Shown: positions 1 to 11,927, counted from the first letter of the stretch. The stretch is 64,000 nt of DNA from Punctularia strigosozonata HHB-11173 SS5 (GCF_000264995.1 NW_006767433.1:3522073-3586072), one strand, 5' to 3'. Notes: generated by a model not told the origin, from the letters alone. Numbers and translations: made by a program.

Positions 1-570
1 CCCATGCGGAATACGTACCTTCGTGCCTGGGCAGGTCAAATCAGGGCCAAACATCACGACCCACGGCGTCTTGTCCTCGAACTCCTTGCCGCTAGTCTGG
101 AATCCATCCTCGAGCAACTTGAGGTAACCACCGCCGCAGTTGCCGCCCTTTTGGTACTTGACCTCGTATTGGACAACGAGCGGTTCGTCTTTGAAGGAAA
201 GGGGAGCCTTGAAAGGAGCGGAGATTGCGTGGTGGGCAGCCTTGGACTTCGCCACGAGACCCTTGTCGCCCTCGATGATAACCTCCAGGGGCTCCTCGAC
301 CTCCCACTTGCCGACGTAACTAAACGTTTCGCCACCAACGGGAGTCTTCTTCGTTGCCTCCGAGACTGTCCAGCGCTGGGACCAATCGTCGGTGAACTGC
401 TCAAGGAAGGGTGCCTTGATCTCGGTGGGCTATCATGGACTTCCGTCAGCGTGTACACGCGCTTCTGGGGTGCGGACGTATACTACCTTGAAGGTGGGCT
501 TCGGCTCCTCCGCCGCGGCTAGGCCGGCAGCGGCGAGCGTCAGAGCCGTCGAGAACGCTACTGCTCGCAT
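1..570 (-). CDS. cnx1: Calnexin, N-terminal part (gene runs off the left edge)
   Basis: ER membrane lectin chaperone that holds monoglucosylated glycoproteins during folding. Exon 1 (570-487) encodes a 28-residue start with a clear signal peptide (MRAVAFSTALTLAAAGLAAA). A 57-nt GT-AG intron (486-430) follows, and exon 2 (429-1) continues in frame to the window edge. Exon 2 carries the typical start of the calnexin/calreticulin lectin domain: FTDDWSQRWTVSEA, GGETFSYVGKWEVEEP, QYEVKYQKGGNCGGGYLKLL and the KTPWVVMFGPD motif. The proline-rich P-domain arm and the membrane anchor lie outside the window, so calreticulin is not excluded by what is visible, although fungi normally carry calnexin only. 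It lies in the same direction as SNU114 to its right, 267 bp away. Confidence 0.93.
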
Positions 571-837
571 TGGAATACGAGAGACCAGACCGGGTTGAGG
601 AGTGCGGTGAAGATGAAGTGAGAGCCACGTCAATGGACTCGCGCTCAAGTATGCATTCGGCTCCCTCGTCGGCCTACGTGGCGTCTCACGCAGCCACATG
701 TCACGGGAATCATTCGGGGAACTTCCTGGAAAGGCGGCGAATTACTCCGGACTGTGTCCCGCCACGTATACGATAGGACCAATATGTAGAGGATAACGCG
801 TAACAGCACAAACTACAATTACATGAAGGAGCATTCT

Positions 838-3800
838 TTAACCTAGCAAGTCGGCGTGCCCGGATGCAGATAACGCGAGCTGGCGAAAGGCGGTGAGATT
901 CCGTATCCACCGACGACAACAGCAAACGTACCACAAATTCGTCGTCCAGGTACTTCGACACCGCGATCTGGTCGCCGAGACCCTTACGCCGACGCGTCTT
1001 CAGGACAAGATCTCGGGCAAGTGCCTGACCGGACGCAGGTTCCAATGGCCTGAGTTTGATACTTGTGTCCGTTGGGTCACCTATGCGGATAATCAAACAC
1101 AGGCGCAAACGTCGGGAAGCAAGCCACATACCAGGGACAATTGCCCAATGATCGAATACTTGAAGGCAGAAGGCCTGCCCTTGAGTCGCCGTCCTCAGGT
1201 CGGTTTCGAAGCCGTTGGCATCGATCACGGGTATTAACGCCTTCACGGTATATAGTGGCGATCCAGCTTTGGGGATATCTTGCGTAACGTGTCCGCGTCT
1301 CCGCGCAAGCACCGTGTACACTGCTGAAACACAATCCGCTGGCGCCTGAACCTCAACATAATAAACAGGTTCCATGAGCCGAGGCGTGGCCTACATCCAA
1401 CAATTAGCATCGGTCGAACGCTCAGCCGTATAATACTAGCTTACCATGAGAAACGAGGAATAGCAGACGCGACGCGCGGTCGGTACAATCTGGCCTCCTC
1501 CGCGGAATATCGGTTCCTGTGCTAAGCTTGCGTCCAAGATGCGAAATTTCACGTTTCGCATTGCTGGGATGGCTTCAGAACCGGATAGCATGCGAAGAGA
1601 AGATGAAAGCGTACGTTCATCGCACAAAGGCCCTTCGCGCGCGCCCCACTGGAAGCCTTGCTTAATGTGTTCTTTGACAACACCAAGCAATTTTTTATCG
1701 ACCTAGCGCACACAGATTTAGCTAAGTTTAGAAAGGGAATTCTCATTTACCGTCGAAGGGAGGGTATCGTCCAAGAGAATGTTTGGGCCCTGATCGTCCG
1801 GTCCAAACGCCCATATTGATCTTGAAGCGAGCAGATCCCACTGATACTTGTCCTGGAAGAAGGTGCCCCGCTCCTTGGGTGTCATCTGCATAGTAACACG
1901 CCCGGACTCGACGTCCTCCGCGATGCCTTTTTCAAGAGGCTCGGCTATCATTGTGATGCGGTTTCTGCGCCGCAGGGCGTCTCAACGCACGTCAAACCAC
2001 GACCGTGAACTTACTCACTTCTTGTTCGGTGTGTCCGCGTAACACTTTAATGCGCTGGTCTCCAGCACGGTCTCGCAAAACTTCGTCACTGGATCTGATA
2101 CTTTGATCTCAATTTCCGAGAACAGCTTGCGCAGGTCGTGCATCACGCAGTCCAGGTATAGTTCCCCAGTTCCAACCACAACATGTTCTCCACTTTCTTC
2201 GACCTTGGTGACCACGAGGGGGTAGGATTTGTTGATGCTTCGCAGGCCGGACAACATCTTGGGAAGCTCAGAGGGAGCAACCGGCTCAATGGCAATTTTG
2301 AGGACAGATTGAGTCATATGCTTGATGGGCCGGAAGATGTGAAGATCGTCATCGATGTCCACGGCTGAGATTGTAGCTGTTTTGGATATGGACAGATCCA
2401 CGCCGCCGATAAGGATAAGGTTGCCCGCTGGAGCCTCTTCCATAGGAACGAAATATCTGCCTGGCGTGAGCCAAGGTCGAACAGCCAGAAGTGTAGTATC
2501 AATACCTGGCGCCGCTAACCCACAGATCGTCAACGGTCGCTATCATCATGTCTTCTTCGTCTTCCGGTGAGTATCCCTCGCCGAGTACCTTGACGCTCGC
2601 GCCTTTCCGCAGAGTACCGCTCATAACGCGACCAAACGCACGGAAAGACTGCGCATCCGTTGTGTGGTATAATTTCGAAATCTGTACCATCACAGGAGCT
2701 TCTGGGTCGCATGACTTCATCGCTCGGGCAATATCTGAGTGTTGAGGACCAGTGTATGTGCTCTCAACCTGCGTCGAGTCAGAAACCGAATGATCGTGCA
2801 TTCACGGTTCTCACCTTATAGGCAGCATTTTCGAGTGGGGATGGGATATTCTCTGTTATCATATCGACCAGTCCAGTGGAACGACCGAAGAATTGATCTA
2901 CGACGACCTTCAGGAGAGGCCTAACGTCCATTTTGTACAGCACAGGCTTGAGGCTGATCCCGAGCTCCGCCAGGGTCTCTTTGAGTGTCTCCTTGTCCTC
3001 GCTGAGCACCTGGCTGTATAGCTTGTAAAGAGGCTCGAGAATAAAGTGTACGAATGACCGGTTCTGTTCGGGATCAACAGCTTTGCGACTGAACTTGCGG
3101 GTGTCGTTGTTGAAGTAGATGTCTCCCCAAAGTCTGTCGGCAAAGGCGCCAACGTCAAGAGAACCTAGGGTCGTAGGATGAGTAAGTAAGATAAGAACCG
3201 CACGACATTGACAGATGAAACGTAGATTACCATACGTATCCGCATACATCTGTGCGAAGGACCTCAGTGTAAAACAATAGTGCATGTCCGTGCTTGCAAA
3301 TGCGACATTTCCCAGCTCAGGGCTCAGACGGAGGTCCGGGTCCGGGTTTATGCCACTAAAAGTATAGTGATGTTAACATAGGTTGAGTCAGGGGAAAGCT
3401 GTATGTACGCCATGAAGTTGTTGATTTCTTCGATGGTGTGCTTGATTTTGTAGTAGGCATCCGCAGGTTTGACCCGCAGCTCGAGGATCAGTCTGTCTAT
3501 CTTATTGACCACCAGCGTTATCTTGATACGCTCTTGTAGAGCATGCCGAATGATTGCCTCGGTGTTAACCATGAGCTAGGAACTGGGTCAGACCCATGAA
3601 CAACCTGATAAAATCTTGGTCGAACCCCTTCCACCACGTCTACCACCAAGAGGACACCATCAGCAACGCGCATGGATGCGGCAATTTCGTCCACAAAGTT
3701 CACATGTCCAGGCGTGTCAATGAGATGCAACAAATGGGACTTCCCGGCCGTAGTAGCGAGTATCAGTGACATGGGTTGGGATTTGATGGAAATCTGACGT

Positions 3801-4542
3801 TCCCGGGAGAGCACATGGGTGTCTGTGTATCGTAGCTAGGAAGTTGGGCCGTTAATTCGTAGGCTACCGGGAAGAGGACGTACAAACAGACCTGCTTGTC
3901 GGAGTCCCAGTCAAGTTTGTGAGTCTCATAAATGAGCATATCTAGGAGTGCGGTTTTGCCGTGGTGCAAATGGCCCGCGATTGCGACGTTGCGGATCATT
4001 TCGGGAAATGCGGTCATGTTGAGCAAGAAACTGGACATCCGTAATGAGCCGCCGAGATCAAAACAGTACATGATATTTCTTACCCCTTATCATAACGGGT
4101 CTCCGGCATGTCCTTCTCCTCAACAGTCCATTTTCGAACCTTGATGGGAGCGACAATAGGTTCGGAGAGGGGTTGCGTATCCTCCTCCTGGACAAGTGTC
4201 TCAACGTCCTGGCCATAGATATCACTAGCAGACGGGTAGTACTGCTTGTCTTCATGAAGGATGACCGCGTTATGTGTCGGCACTGCGAATTAACACGTCA
4301 GGAACGCGTCGCATGAACCATACATAACACTGAACGTCGACAGACGTACCGTCGACTTCCATCAGAGAGTTCTCCTCTGCATCCGGCTCTTCGTCAAATC
4401 CTTCGAGCGGCGCGGTAGTCGATGCAGCTGCCGATGCATCTCCGCCGACAAAGCCAAGTTGCGGGGAGTCGACCTCCTCGTCGGAGTCGAGATCGCCACC
4501 GATGTAGTTTCCAAACTCGTCGTAGTCTTCCAGGGATGCCAT
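838..4542 (-). CDS. SNU114: Snu114, U5 snRNP EF-2-like GTPase (116 kDa component)
   Basis: Translation-factor-like GTPase of the U5 snRNP that controls Brr2 and Prp8 during spliceosome activation and disassembly. The start [16 protein letters not shown] and the acidic N-terminus are diagnostic. I joined 15 exons, and the phase closes at every junction, giving 984 residues, the usual length. GTPase motifs are intact: P-loop [16 protein letters not shown] and NKIDR. EF-2-like domains follow, with [20 protein letters not shown] and LKTRRRKGL near the C-terminus. The last exon (879-838) is only 14 codons, ending in HADLLG. All introns are 50-70 nt with GT-AG ends; one uses the donor GTTCGA (intron 3576-3625). 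It shares a 207-bp intergenic region head-to-head with prefoldin subunit 1. Confidence 0.97.
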
Positions 4543-4749
4543 GTTCACGCAAATTATGAAGCGCGGATTAAGAGCTAGGAGTGTTCGCGCGTCGACGCAA
4601 GGTGTTGTTTTTTGCGGGACAGGCGACGGCCGAAGCCTTGAGAGTGGAGGCTGACTTGGTCGAACGAGCGGAAGAGAAGTGTAAGTGGCTGTGTTGTCTG
4701 CAAGGAAGCCATTTCTCAGTGCGAGCTTCAACAGGGTCGATAGGATATC
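4543..4749. promoter_or_regulatory. Bidirectional promoter region SNU114 / PFD1
   Basis: The two start codons face away from each other across 207 bp, so both promoters and 5' UTRs must lie here. No clear TATA box is visible, as expected for housekeeping genes. Confidence 0.6.
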
Positions 4750-5339
4750 ATGGCCACCCTCTCAGATGATACGCTGCGGAAGGTCTCAACACGGATACAT
4801 GCTAGCTTCGGGCTGTATTGACGACGAGACATCACGCTCAGATCCTCGTACAAATACAGCAAACGGCCATTCAATCTCAACGTGCACTCGCAGTCTCTCG
4901 ACAACAGACCGCTGCGAAGGAGCGCGAACGGCGTATATTGCAGCTTACTATCGATGAAGTCAGCTCTCTAGACCCCGCTGTCAATGTCTACAAGGGCGTC
5001 GGTAAAATGTACGATCTGTACTTTCCGAGATGTCTCGGCTCCTGAGCCTATGTCCCAGGTTCCTTCAGGTCCCTCGCCCGATCATGGACAAGGACTTGAA
5101 GAACCAAGAGAAAGAGCTCACTGATGACATTAACAGCCTGAATAAGAAGGTGACTGCGTTGCTGATGACCCTCCGGGACCTACTTAGCATGACTTCTCAC
5201 AGTCAAAGTACCTCGAGAAGCAATTCAACGATGCACAGGGCCAACTGCGCGATATCGTATGTCCATGTCCATTCTCGTTCTATGAGTTTGTCATTGCAGC
5301 TCACTTGGTTCGCAGTTCCAAAGTGCGCCGAAACCATAG
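4750..5339 (+). CDS. PFD1: Prefoldin subunit 1 (beta type)
   Basis: Subunit of the hexameric prefoldin chaperone that hands unfolded actin and tubulin to CCT. Five exons (4750-4782, 4842-5008, 5059-5149, 5203-5256, 5316-5339) join in phase to 122 residues, the family size. The product is two coiled-coil arms around a short hinge: first helix QTAIQSQRALAVSRQQTAAK, the conserved NVYKGVGKMF hinge segment, then a second helix with KNQEKELTDDINSLNKK and SKYLEKQFNDAQGQLRDI. Most of the gene is exons of 24-91 bases, so no single reading frame shows it; recognition depends on splicing four short introns. Confidence 0.93.
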
Positions 5340-5698
5340 TAGGGTAACCGAAGCGATGCAATGGTCAAGGACATTACCCATACCCCTAGCTCTGCAAATT
5401 CAACGGGAAATATCTCGAGCTTGCCCTCTTAGAAAATGTCGTCCTGTTTCCGTCTACGATCCAGCCGAAATATCCGTCACGACCATCCGTTGATCCGTTA
5501 TCAATGCGGATCCGGGCGGAAGCTCCCAAAACCCCTATATCGCCGCTCGGGTTATAAGCTTCCCTGTAAATCCAGTGTGGCCATCATCTCCCTGATCTGC
5601 GCTGGTCTTACCAGCCGCTTCTCATAATCCAGAGGTCTTGTCAGCTATCGACTCCACGAATACCAGCAAATCCCGCCCTTGCATTTCCATCTTCGACG
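5340..5698. other. Intergenic, no gene seen
   Basis: This stretch follows PFD1 and precedes a putative secreted-protein ORF. It holds scattered pyrimidine tracts and GGTTATAAGC near 5550, a weak TATA-like candidate. No coding signal is supported. Confidence 0.4.
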
Positions 5699-6196
5699 AT
5701 GCGCATCGGTCTTAATGCATTATACACCATCACCACGATGTTATCAGCGTCAATCTCAACGGCTGCACCAATTCCTTCAGGATTCTATATTTTTGCGGAC
5801 GTATCTCCGGGCGCCATGAAGAGAGTGCAGTCTTCGCGCTCTGCTGCCGACGGGGTCTTGACACCCGTATCGTCCTGGATGGAGGCATCGTTCACTCCTA
5901 CGCGGTTGGACAAGGACAGGATCGATCTTCTATCGATCGTCTACGACCCGCACAACGGCTCGCTTTATCTCCTCCCAGTACCAAGCCTCGTGGCTTTCTC
6001 GGCGTCAAGACATCCCGCGACGTCCGTTTCCAACCCTGCCGCGGTTGTCAGCCCCAATGAACATGTCGGCGCTGATGCAGCATTTGCCAACGAGCTGAAT
6101 CCTAGTGTGCCATCCACATCCTCGACACCTCCTCTCTTCAGTAGCATGGCAATCATGCCAACTACGTACATCTCCATGGGTACCCAGCATGAATAA
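5699..6196 (+). CDS. Hypothetical small secreted protein
   Basis: Single open frame of 165 residues with a true ATG. The first ~24 residues (MRIGLNALYTITTMLSAS...) resemble a signal peptide ending near STAAPIPSG. The rest is rich in Ser, Pro and Ala with no cysteine pattern or domain that I recognise, and a low-complexity stretch PSVPSTSSTPPLFSS. No introns are needed, which is unusual for this locus. The downstream gene is convergent. The ORF could be spurious; the signal-like start and the open length are the only support. Confidence 0.35.
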   Translation: MRIGLNALYTITTMLSASISTAAPIPSGFYIFADVSPGAMKRVQSSRSAADGVLTPVSSWMEASFTPTRLDKDRIDLLSIVYDPHNGSLYLLPVPSLVAFSASRHPATSVSNPAAVVSPNEHVGADAAFANELNPSVPSTSSTPPLFSSMAIMPTTYISMGTQHE

Positions 6197-6276
6197 GGTG
6201 TGAATGACATTTGCTCAGGGTTATGAATTCGTGTAGCGACAAAAACTATCGTGGATCCTGTACTACTACTATAGCA

Positions 6277-6325
6277 CGGTTGTTCCGCTATTGGGACCGC
6301 GCCGGAAATATACCTACCTACCTAC
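6277..6325 (-). repeat. Dispersed repeat copy A with (TAGG)n / (CCTA)n end
   Basis: About 49 bp reading CGGTTGTTCCGCTATTGGG...GGAAATATA followed by CCTACCTACCTAC. The same block occurs in opposite orientation at 22016-22068, nearly identical, and in a diverged form at 21543-21612. A unique core ending in a short tandem repeat is what the 3' end of a retroposed element (LINE or SINE) often looks like; that origin is inference. Confidence 0.6.
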
Positions 6326-6438
6326 ACGTGTCATAGCACGACCATCACCGTCTGCCTGCGATATTGCTCTGCTTATCAACGATAACATCAGTTAGTTGCA
6401 ACACGGTGCAGTCCATTACTGGACATCACGAAGATGCA

Positions 6439-8500
6439 TCAGAACAACTCGAACGCATCCCATTGAGGCACAATTGCACCAGCGTTGTCTATTTCGACCC
6501 ATCGCTTCCTTCCGTTGTCCATGCTCCCATCCTCATGGTCTCCGCCTTCCAACCCAAAGGCCCCCTGCCAGCCGAAGCCCACGGCAGCCATCCTGCAGAC
6601 ATTGGAGCTGCCGGTGCCATGTCAGATTTTGAGGTGGGAGCAGTATGAGGAGGATGTTATACCTGATCCCGCAAATGACTGCTGATGGTTTAATCTCGGC
6701 CTCCCATGCCCACATCCCGCTCATCAGGGCAAAATCCGTAATCATTCCCCTTGTCAACCGCACCCGGTCATCTAGAGGAAGTCCGCTGAATTTCTTCTGC
6801 TCGTAGCCCACTTCGCTCGCAATGTCACGTAGTTCCGGGTTTGAGCTCCGTGCTAACGAGAATATGCGACTGGGATCAACAGCCTCGGCGAACTCTGTTT
6901 GCGCTGCAATGGTGTCAGAGGCAATGTAGACGGTTTGCATCTGACCTTTGGCTCCAAGTGATGCTTCTTGGTGGAACCGATCCCATGTCTCCTGGACAGC
7001 ATCGGTGTAAAGGGAGATGGGAAGGTAAGAGTTATGATATGCCCATGATGAACCTCGCCTGTCCCCTCGTCGAATGTGAACCGCCAGATAGGGCTCTTGT
7101 AACTCGCGATCCACTATATTAGCCAATTCCGAGCGGGCGGACCGTATGAGCGCGGCGTTCTTCGCGTTGGGACGGATAGTTTCCGCGAACGAATGGAAGG
7201 CATGCTGGAACATCGGCTTCATTCGATTAAGTGATTTGGCATACCTAGCATACGCGAAGGTTGATACATATCGAAGTGCGCAAATGATAACCGGACGTAC
7301 GGATCCTGATATTGTTCGGAAAATGGATGCCCAAGATGCCATTTTGCTGTCCGAGAATTAACAATCTGGACAAACCCACTCGTTAGATTTTTCGGTCATG
7401 TGTTGTGCGATATAATCGAACCCAGTGTCTACTGGAGTTAGCGAACTACGCGTAGTTTACTGCGGATAATGCACACCTCGCTGTCCGTGGGCAAGCAACA
7501 AGCTCTGTTGCGCAGGTAAGTATGGGGGAACATCACGTTTGTTGTCTCCTTCACCTTCAGGTGGAGGAGGCCTACAGTTTGGTTCAGGACCCGGTTGCCT
7601 TGACTGAACCTGCTGGAAATGGTCGGTCCATCTGGTGGAATGAGCGGATGTGATAACCTGGTTGGCAATGGCTCACTTTCCACGATTCCAATAAGTGTCA
7701 TCAACGAAGAAAGTGCGGTTGCGTTCTCGAGCAAGCGCAGCAACTTGCGCCATGAGCGCCAGGTCTGCCATCAACCCCACATGACCGTCGAGCATGTAGG
7801 TGATGGAACTACTACAGACCGCCGTCGGCTCGTCCTCAGCCACTGGGTAATGTACACCTTCGTCTACGGAATCAGGATGAGGGACGTCCGCGGGCATTCC
7901 GTGCATTGGTGTCCAATAATCGCCATGTCCGTGCATCCACTTCGCGAACATCGTTGCGCACTCGTTGCGATATTCCGTCGGTGAAAGGGGGAAGTGCGTG
8001 TAGTTCTCGTAGGATATGAAGTTCCCATCGGTGTGATGCACGCCGTGAGGATTGGAGACGTTTGGTTTCGTCTGGTTTACGGCACTGGCGGGGATTGCCT
8101 GGCTCGTGGCATCGAGGACCTTTGGTCGTGTGAGAGAGCTCAGCACGAGGAATAGCAAGGCGGCGGCCAGTGATAACCCTCCCCATAGAGGAGCATACGA
8201 TATAACGGAACGTGCCCAACGACGACGCCAGGCTCGCGATGAGTGGGAGCTGAACTGCGGATTGTCCCTATACTGTATGTCCCCATAAGAAGGGTTGCCG
8301 AGAAGCGGCGCGCGTTGACTTCCTGCGTGAGCCAGTTCGTCGTCATCGTCATCGTGGTCCATGGGACGGAGCTCGATAGAGGTCCTGGGTGTATTAGCAT
8401 GGCTGGCGCGCGAGTGCGGGGTACGCGGTGTCAAGGCTTGGTACTCCGCGCCTGTTGGCTCGCCATTGACGAGTATCGTCAACGGCAGTGGGCGCGGCAT
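6439..8500 (-). CDS. GDP-fucose O-fucosyltransferase-like type II membrane protein
   Basis: Putative Golgi glycosyltransferase of the fungal O-FucT family. Seven exons join in phase to 583 residues: 8500-7677, 7631-7555, 7504-7477, a 7-nt microexon 7428-7422, 7365-7301, 7244-6663 and 6607-6439. After a cytosolic N-terminus there is one membrane helix (near YAPLWGGLSLAAALLFLVL), a lumenal stem and the catalytic domain. Key segments are FVDDTYWNRGKW, ELVACPRTARHWIVNSRTAK, the nucleotide-binding HIRRGDR and YIASDTIAAQTEF. The C-terminus is WVEIDNAGAIVPQWDAFELF. The start at 8500 is the first ATG in frame; upstream in-frame codons exist but no ATG precedes it before a stop. Substrate unknown. Confidence 0.88.
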
Positions 8501-8765
8501 CGATCGTTGCCAACAAGAAGACCTGGTTGGTGTCACAGCGTGAACAGTTGTACCAACTGGGCGTGAAGATGAGGGGAGAAAGCGAGATGTATATTCATCC
8601 ACATCTGCGACCAGAGCTGTGCTCTCCCATCATCTCCTTCCCCGAGGTGCTCCTGGAATCCTGGATACCCCTTGCCTGAACGGGAGGAAGATTCTCACGA
8701 CTCCCCGCGACTTGTAGAGCCCTCGGGCCTCAGGAATGGGACTTCATCTCGTGTTGCTTTCCGCC
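8501..8765. promoter_or_regulatory. Bidirectional promoter region, O-FucT-like gene / SSP120-like gene
   Basis: Head-to-head start codons 265 bp apart, both of genes for secretory-pathway proteins. No strong TATA box was found. Confidence 0.4.
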
Positions 8766-10102
8766 ATGAAGCGCGTATCCGCCTTACTCGTCCTTACTCT
8801 GCTGGGTATTGCAAACGCTCACGGCGAGCATGGCAAGGCGGAGGGGGAGACTATTCAGCAGTATGCTCAGCGACATGTATGCGAGTCGACCCTGTACCGA
8901 GCGTTGCTGATGCATGTCGTGTTCAGATGTCCACGGAGCACCATATGTAGGGAATTGCGGAATGCACCTTAACGCTACCGTGCTGACAGAAGCACCACAG
9001 AGATACTTTCGATTTAGGCAGCTTTTTCCACCTTCATGACCTAAACCGGTGCGTGCCACCATGTCGTATGCAGCCACGCTTCTGACCCTGCCCTAGCGAC
9101 GGCTTCTGGGATAAGGAGGAGATCGAGGCCATCTACGGCGTCCACCATGTTTACAACAGGAAGAAGTCCAAAGATGAAGAGGAACATCAGCGCAAGGCGG
9201 ATCATATAGTGAACACTGTCCTGGCAGCAGTCGACAAGGATAAGGACGGCAAAATCTCGCGAGAAGAATTCGAGAAAGCAGGCTTGGATGCTTTACCAAA
9301 CTTCGAGGAACTGGGCGCGGAGGGTCACCATTATGACGTGGAAAGCGGTGGGTCGATGACCTAGTAATGCTGATGGACGGACAACCTGACTGATTACTTT
9401 CATGCTGCCAGAGTTCTTCCTGCATCACGAAGGTTTGTATGCCATGAGATTTGCAGACCGTCATGAGCTGAAAAGGAGATAGAAATCTACCATAATACCC
9501 CGGAGACTCAAACCGACGAGTCCTACACGCACCCTGAAGACCTGGAACATTTCGCGCACCACGAGGAGATAGAACGCAAGGAAGCTGAAAAAGAAGCCGC
9601 TTACCAAGGCATTTCCGTCGAGGAGGCCATTGCGCAGCATGAAGAGCACGAAGCCCCTCCGCCTTCGCAACCTGATTCTCAGGTGCCCCTCGCGGACGAT
9701 GTCCCAGCCGGCAATATCGCTCCCGCGCCTCCTCATGATGACCAGCAGCTTTCCGACCAACCTCTGAAGGAGCCCCCTCTCCCGAAGGTTACGCGTGTCA
9801 CTCCCCCGGAGAAGATGGATCCTGTTGAACGATACCGAGAGGCGAAAAAGGCCAGCGGCGAACAGGAGGGCTGGGGCCAAGGCAACAGTGGATATAAGGC
9901 ACCCAAAACCCCTACTGAGCGGATGAGGTACGTTGGCTAGGATAATCATCACTTGACATGCTAAGGATATGTCCTCGGTCTACAGAAAGAACCTTCCTTA
10001 CAAGGTGAGACTTGATATTATCGCAATACCAAACCAAGTGCGAATTCTGACCATCAGGAACGCATGCAGTACAAATTCAAGAAGCAATGGGGCGACTTCT
10101 GA
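8766..10102 (+). CDS. SSP120: SSP120 / nucleobindin-like EF-hand protein of the secretory pathway
   Basis: Calcium-binding lumenal protein; yeast Ssp120 works with the cargo receptor Emp47. Eight exons join in phase to 319 residues. The chosen start MKRVSALLVLTLLGIANAHG is a clean signal peptide; an in-frame ATG 30 bases upstream is possible. Exon 2 is 20 nt (8927-8946), exon 5 is 21 nt (9412-9432) and exon 7 is 19 nt. Two EF hands are visible: LHDLNRDGFWDKEEI and DKDKDGKISREEFE. The middle is acidic and charged (HPEDLEHFAHHEEIERKEAEK) and the end is KFKKQWGDF with no HDEL signal. The 9433-9482 intron acceptor was chosen because it restores HHEEIYHNTPETQTDE, the family pattern as I remember it. 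Confidence 0.87.
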
Positions 10103-10547
10103 TATTATGCACACTTTTTGCCGCCCCCTATTTATGCCTATATGTTCGATCGATGTTCGCCGTCGCCATTCCATGTACAATAAATGACCTCTCGATTCGT
10201 TAAAGGGCGTTTGCAGTAGTTTTGGATCGCCTTCATAACAGGTCTCTCCATGACCTCGTACGATCAATATTACCTATATGCCTATACTATGACGGCGAAC
10301 GCTCGTTATGACTCGAAGCAAGGGTGAAGCATTGGTTGCGGCATCCGTCATAAGCCATTATCACATGGTCCCCCTAGAATACAGTTGTGCTGTTGTGCGA
10401 CAATGGAAAACACTTCGTGTTACGGCTACACTCTTAACGATAATGAACACGTTCAGAACCAGTCTTCGGAATGATGCACATGTAACTTCAAAGAGAACAT
10501 AATCAATGATGAGAATCAGAGCTATAATCTGCCAACGCACTTGCAAC
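10103..10547. other. Intergenic between two convergent genes
   Basis: 3' ends of the SSP120-like and phosphatase genes face each other across 445 bp. AT-rich stretches fit 3' UTRs (CAATAAATGACC near 10180 resembles a poly(A) signal). No further gene seen. Confidence 0.5.
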
Positions 10548-11927
10548 CTACGGCTGGTGCTGGTGCTGAATGAACGCCAACGCCAAAGCTTCATATATCA
10601 GAAGAATTTGTTCTTCCCTCTGAACCATGCCCGGCCGCTGCTCGCGTAAGGCGTCGATTTCCTGAGCGACCATATCGTCACGCAAGTCTTCCGGTAAAGG
10701 ACCTAGAGGTGACGCCGGTAAGGGAGGAGGGGCAGGTGATAGCGGGGCCGGAGTGTATGACGGTGACGGAGAAGGCATTAAACCATAAGCACGCATAAGG
10801 GATGCAAGTGCAATGAAGGACCCGGTTCGTCCAATGCCAGCAGAGCAGCCTATGATGATAGCAGGATCCGGATCAAGGTCGTGTCCATGTGGGATCCAAG
10901 AGACATCCTTGTTGACTTGGTCGACCAGCCTGATGAAATTGAGGAGTTTCGGTCGCTCCTCCACCTCTGGAACTCCATGATCTGGCCAAGCGTGGAAGAG
11001 CAGATGATTGAAAATGATCGGCTCCGACATATCTTCTCCGGAGGCGGTGAGCGGAGTGATTGAAACATGGCTTATGATGCAATGCGCGTCGTCCATGTTT
11101 GAGCTATTGAGCAGTCGCACACGAAGAGGAGGTGCATGATGGCTCTCCTCCGAACGAATGGCCCAATGATCCCCAACCTCTGAAGGGAAGTAGACGTGTG
11201 CCTTCTGGGTTCCACTTTCAAAATTACGAGTGAGCTGAACGATCGTCCTCACGCGACTAGTCCTATATGTTTCCGCCGCCGCAACAGATATGGACTCCGG
11301 GGGACGAGTGCTAGGCTGAAGCAGAAGACTCAAGCTTCCGGGATGCAAGCTAGTGTCAGTCATAAGTCCTTCGCCAGGCAGAATGAGACGACTCACAATG
11401 TATGTGCGGTGTTTGGGAGTGGAGCCTGCGTTGCTATCCACCACTTCCCTGAAAGGTGCGATCTGAGAGAATGTTATCTTGCATTATAACGGTGAATAAC
11501 CACCTCCGGCCAGCTCGCGGACCCAGTTCGCGTTCAGGTATCGGCCTCCGGTGTTCGTACCGATCTTTTCTATTTGCTCCTGGCCACTTTCGAGGTGCCC
11601 TTCATAACCTTCGCCGACTACAACTCGTGTGCGGTCGTACGGTTCTAGATGATAGTATCGATTGCAGCGTTGGGCCTCGTCATCGCATCCTGCGGATACA
11701 GCATAGTATCGCACGAGCGCCTCTTCAGGGCCGGAGATTCCGGGAACCGAGTTGGCAAGCATCGAAGCAACTTTTGACCGGCGAGTTGTGCGTGAAGGCA
11801 TGGCACGGCGGCGGGATTGCGATCTCGCAGCATCGCGAATTCGCTCCCGTTTCGAGAGTTCCACGATGACTCTCTCTAGATGGGTATGGTTGTGAGACGT
11901 GTGCAACCATTGCGGAATGGCGCTCAT
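10548..11927 (-). CDS. Protein tyrosine phosphatase (classical PTP fold)
   Basis: Three exons (11927-11504, 11448-11397, 11334-10548) join in phase to 420 residues. The N-terminal third is basic with SRRRAMPSRTTRRSK; then come the PTP landmarks NRYYHLEPYDRTRV, YLNANWVRELAG, KWWIATQAPLP, the general-acid loop HAWPDHGVPE and the P-loop CSAGIGRTGSF. The P-loop deviates from the HC-x5-R consensus: the residue before the catalytic cysteine is Gly, not His. A proline-rich insert (PAPLSPAPPPLPASPLGPLP) follows, then a helical end. Substrates are unknown. It is head-to-head with an NR2C2AP-like gene. Confidence 0.88.

Noticed and set aside
433-699. Longer calnexin N-terminus read through the first intron
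   Set aside because: Reads into a stop after HADGSP; the GT-AG intron 430-486 restores the lectin domain.
893-1237. Plus-strand open frame over SNU114
   Set aside because: Antisense shadow of the conserved C-terminal exons of SNU114.
7450-7631. One continuous exon of the O-FucT gene through this interval
   Set aside because: A re-check of the bases showed a frame break; splitting into three exons gives the conserved ELVACPRTARHW block.
8501-8602. N-terminal extension of the O-FucT protein
   Set aside because: The in-frame extension starts at GTG, has no ATG and meets a stop just upstream.
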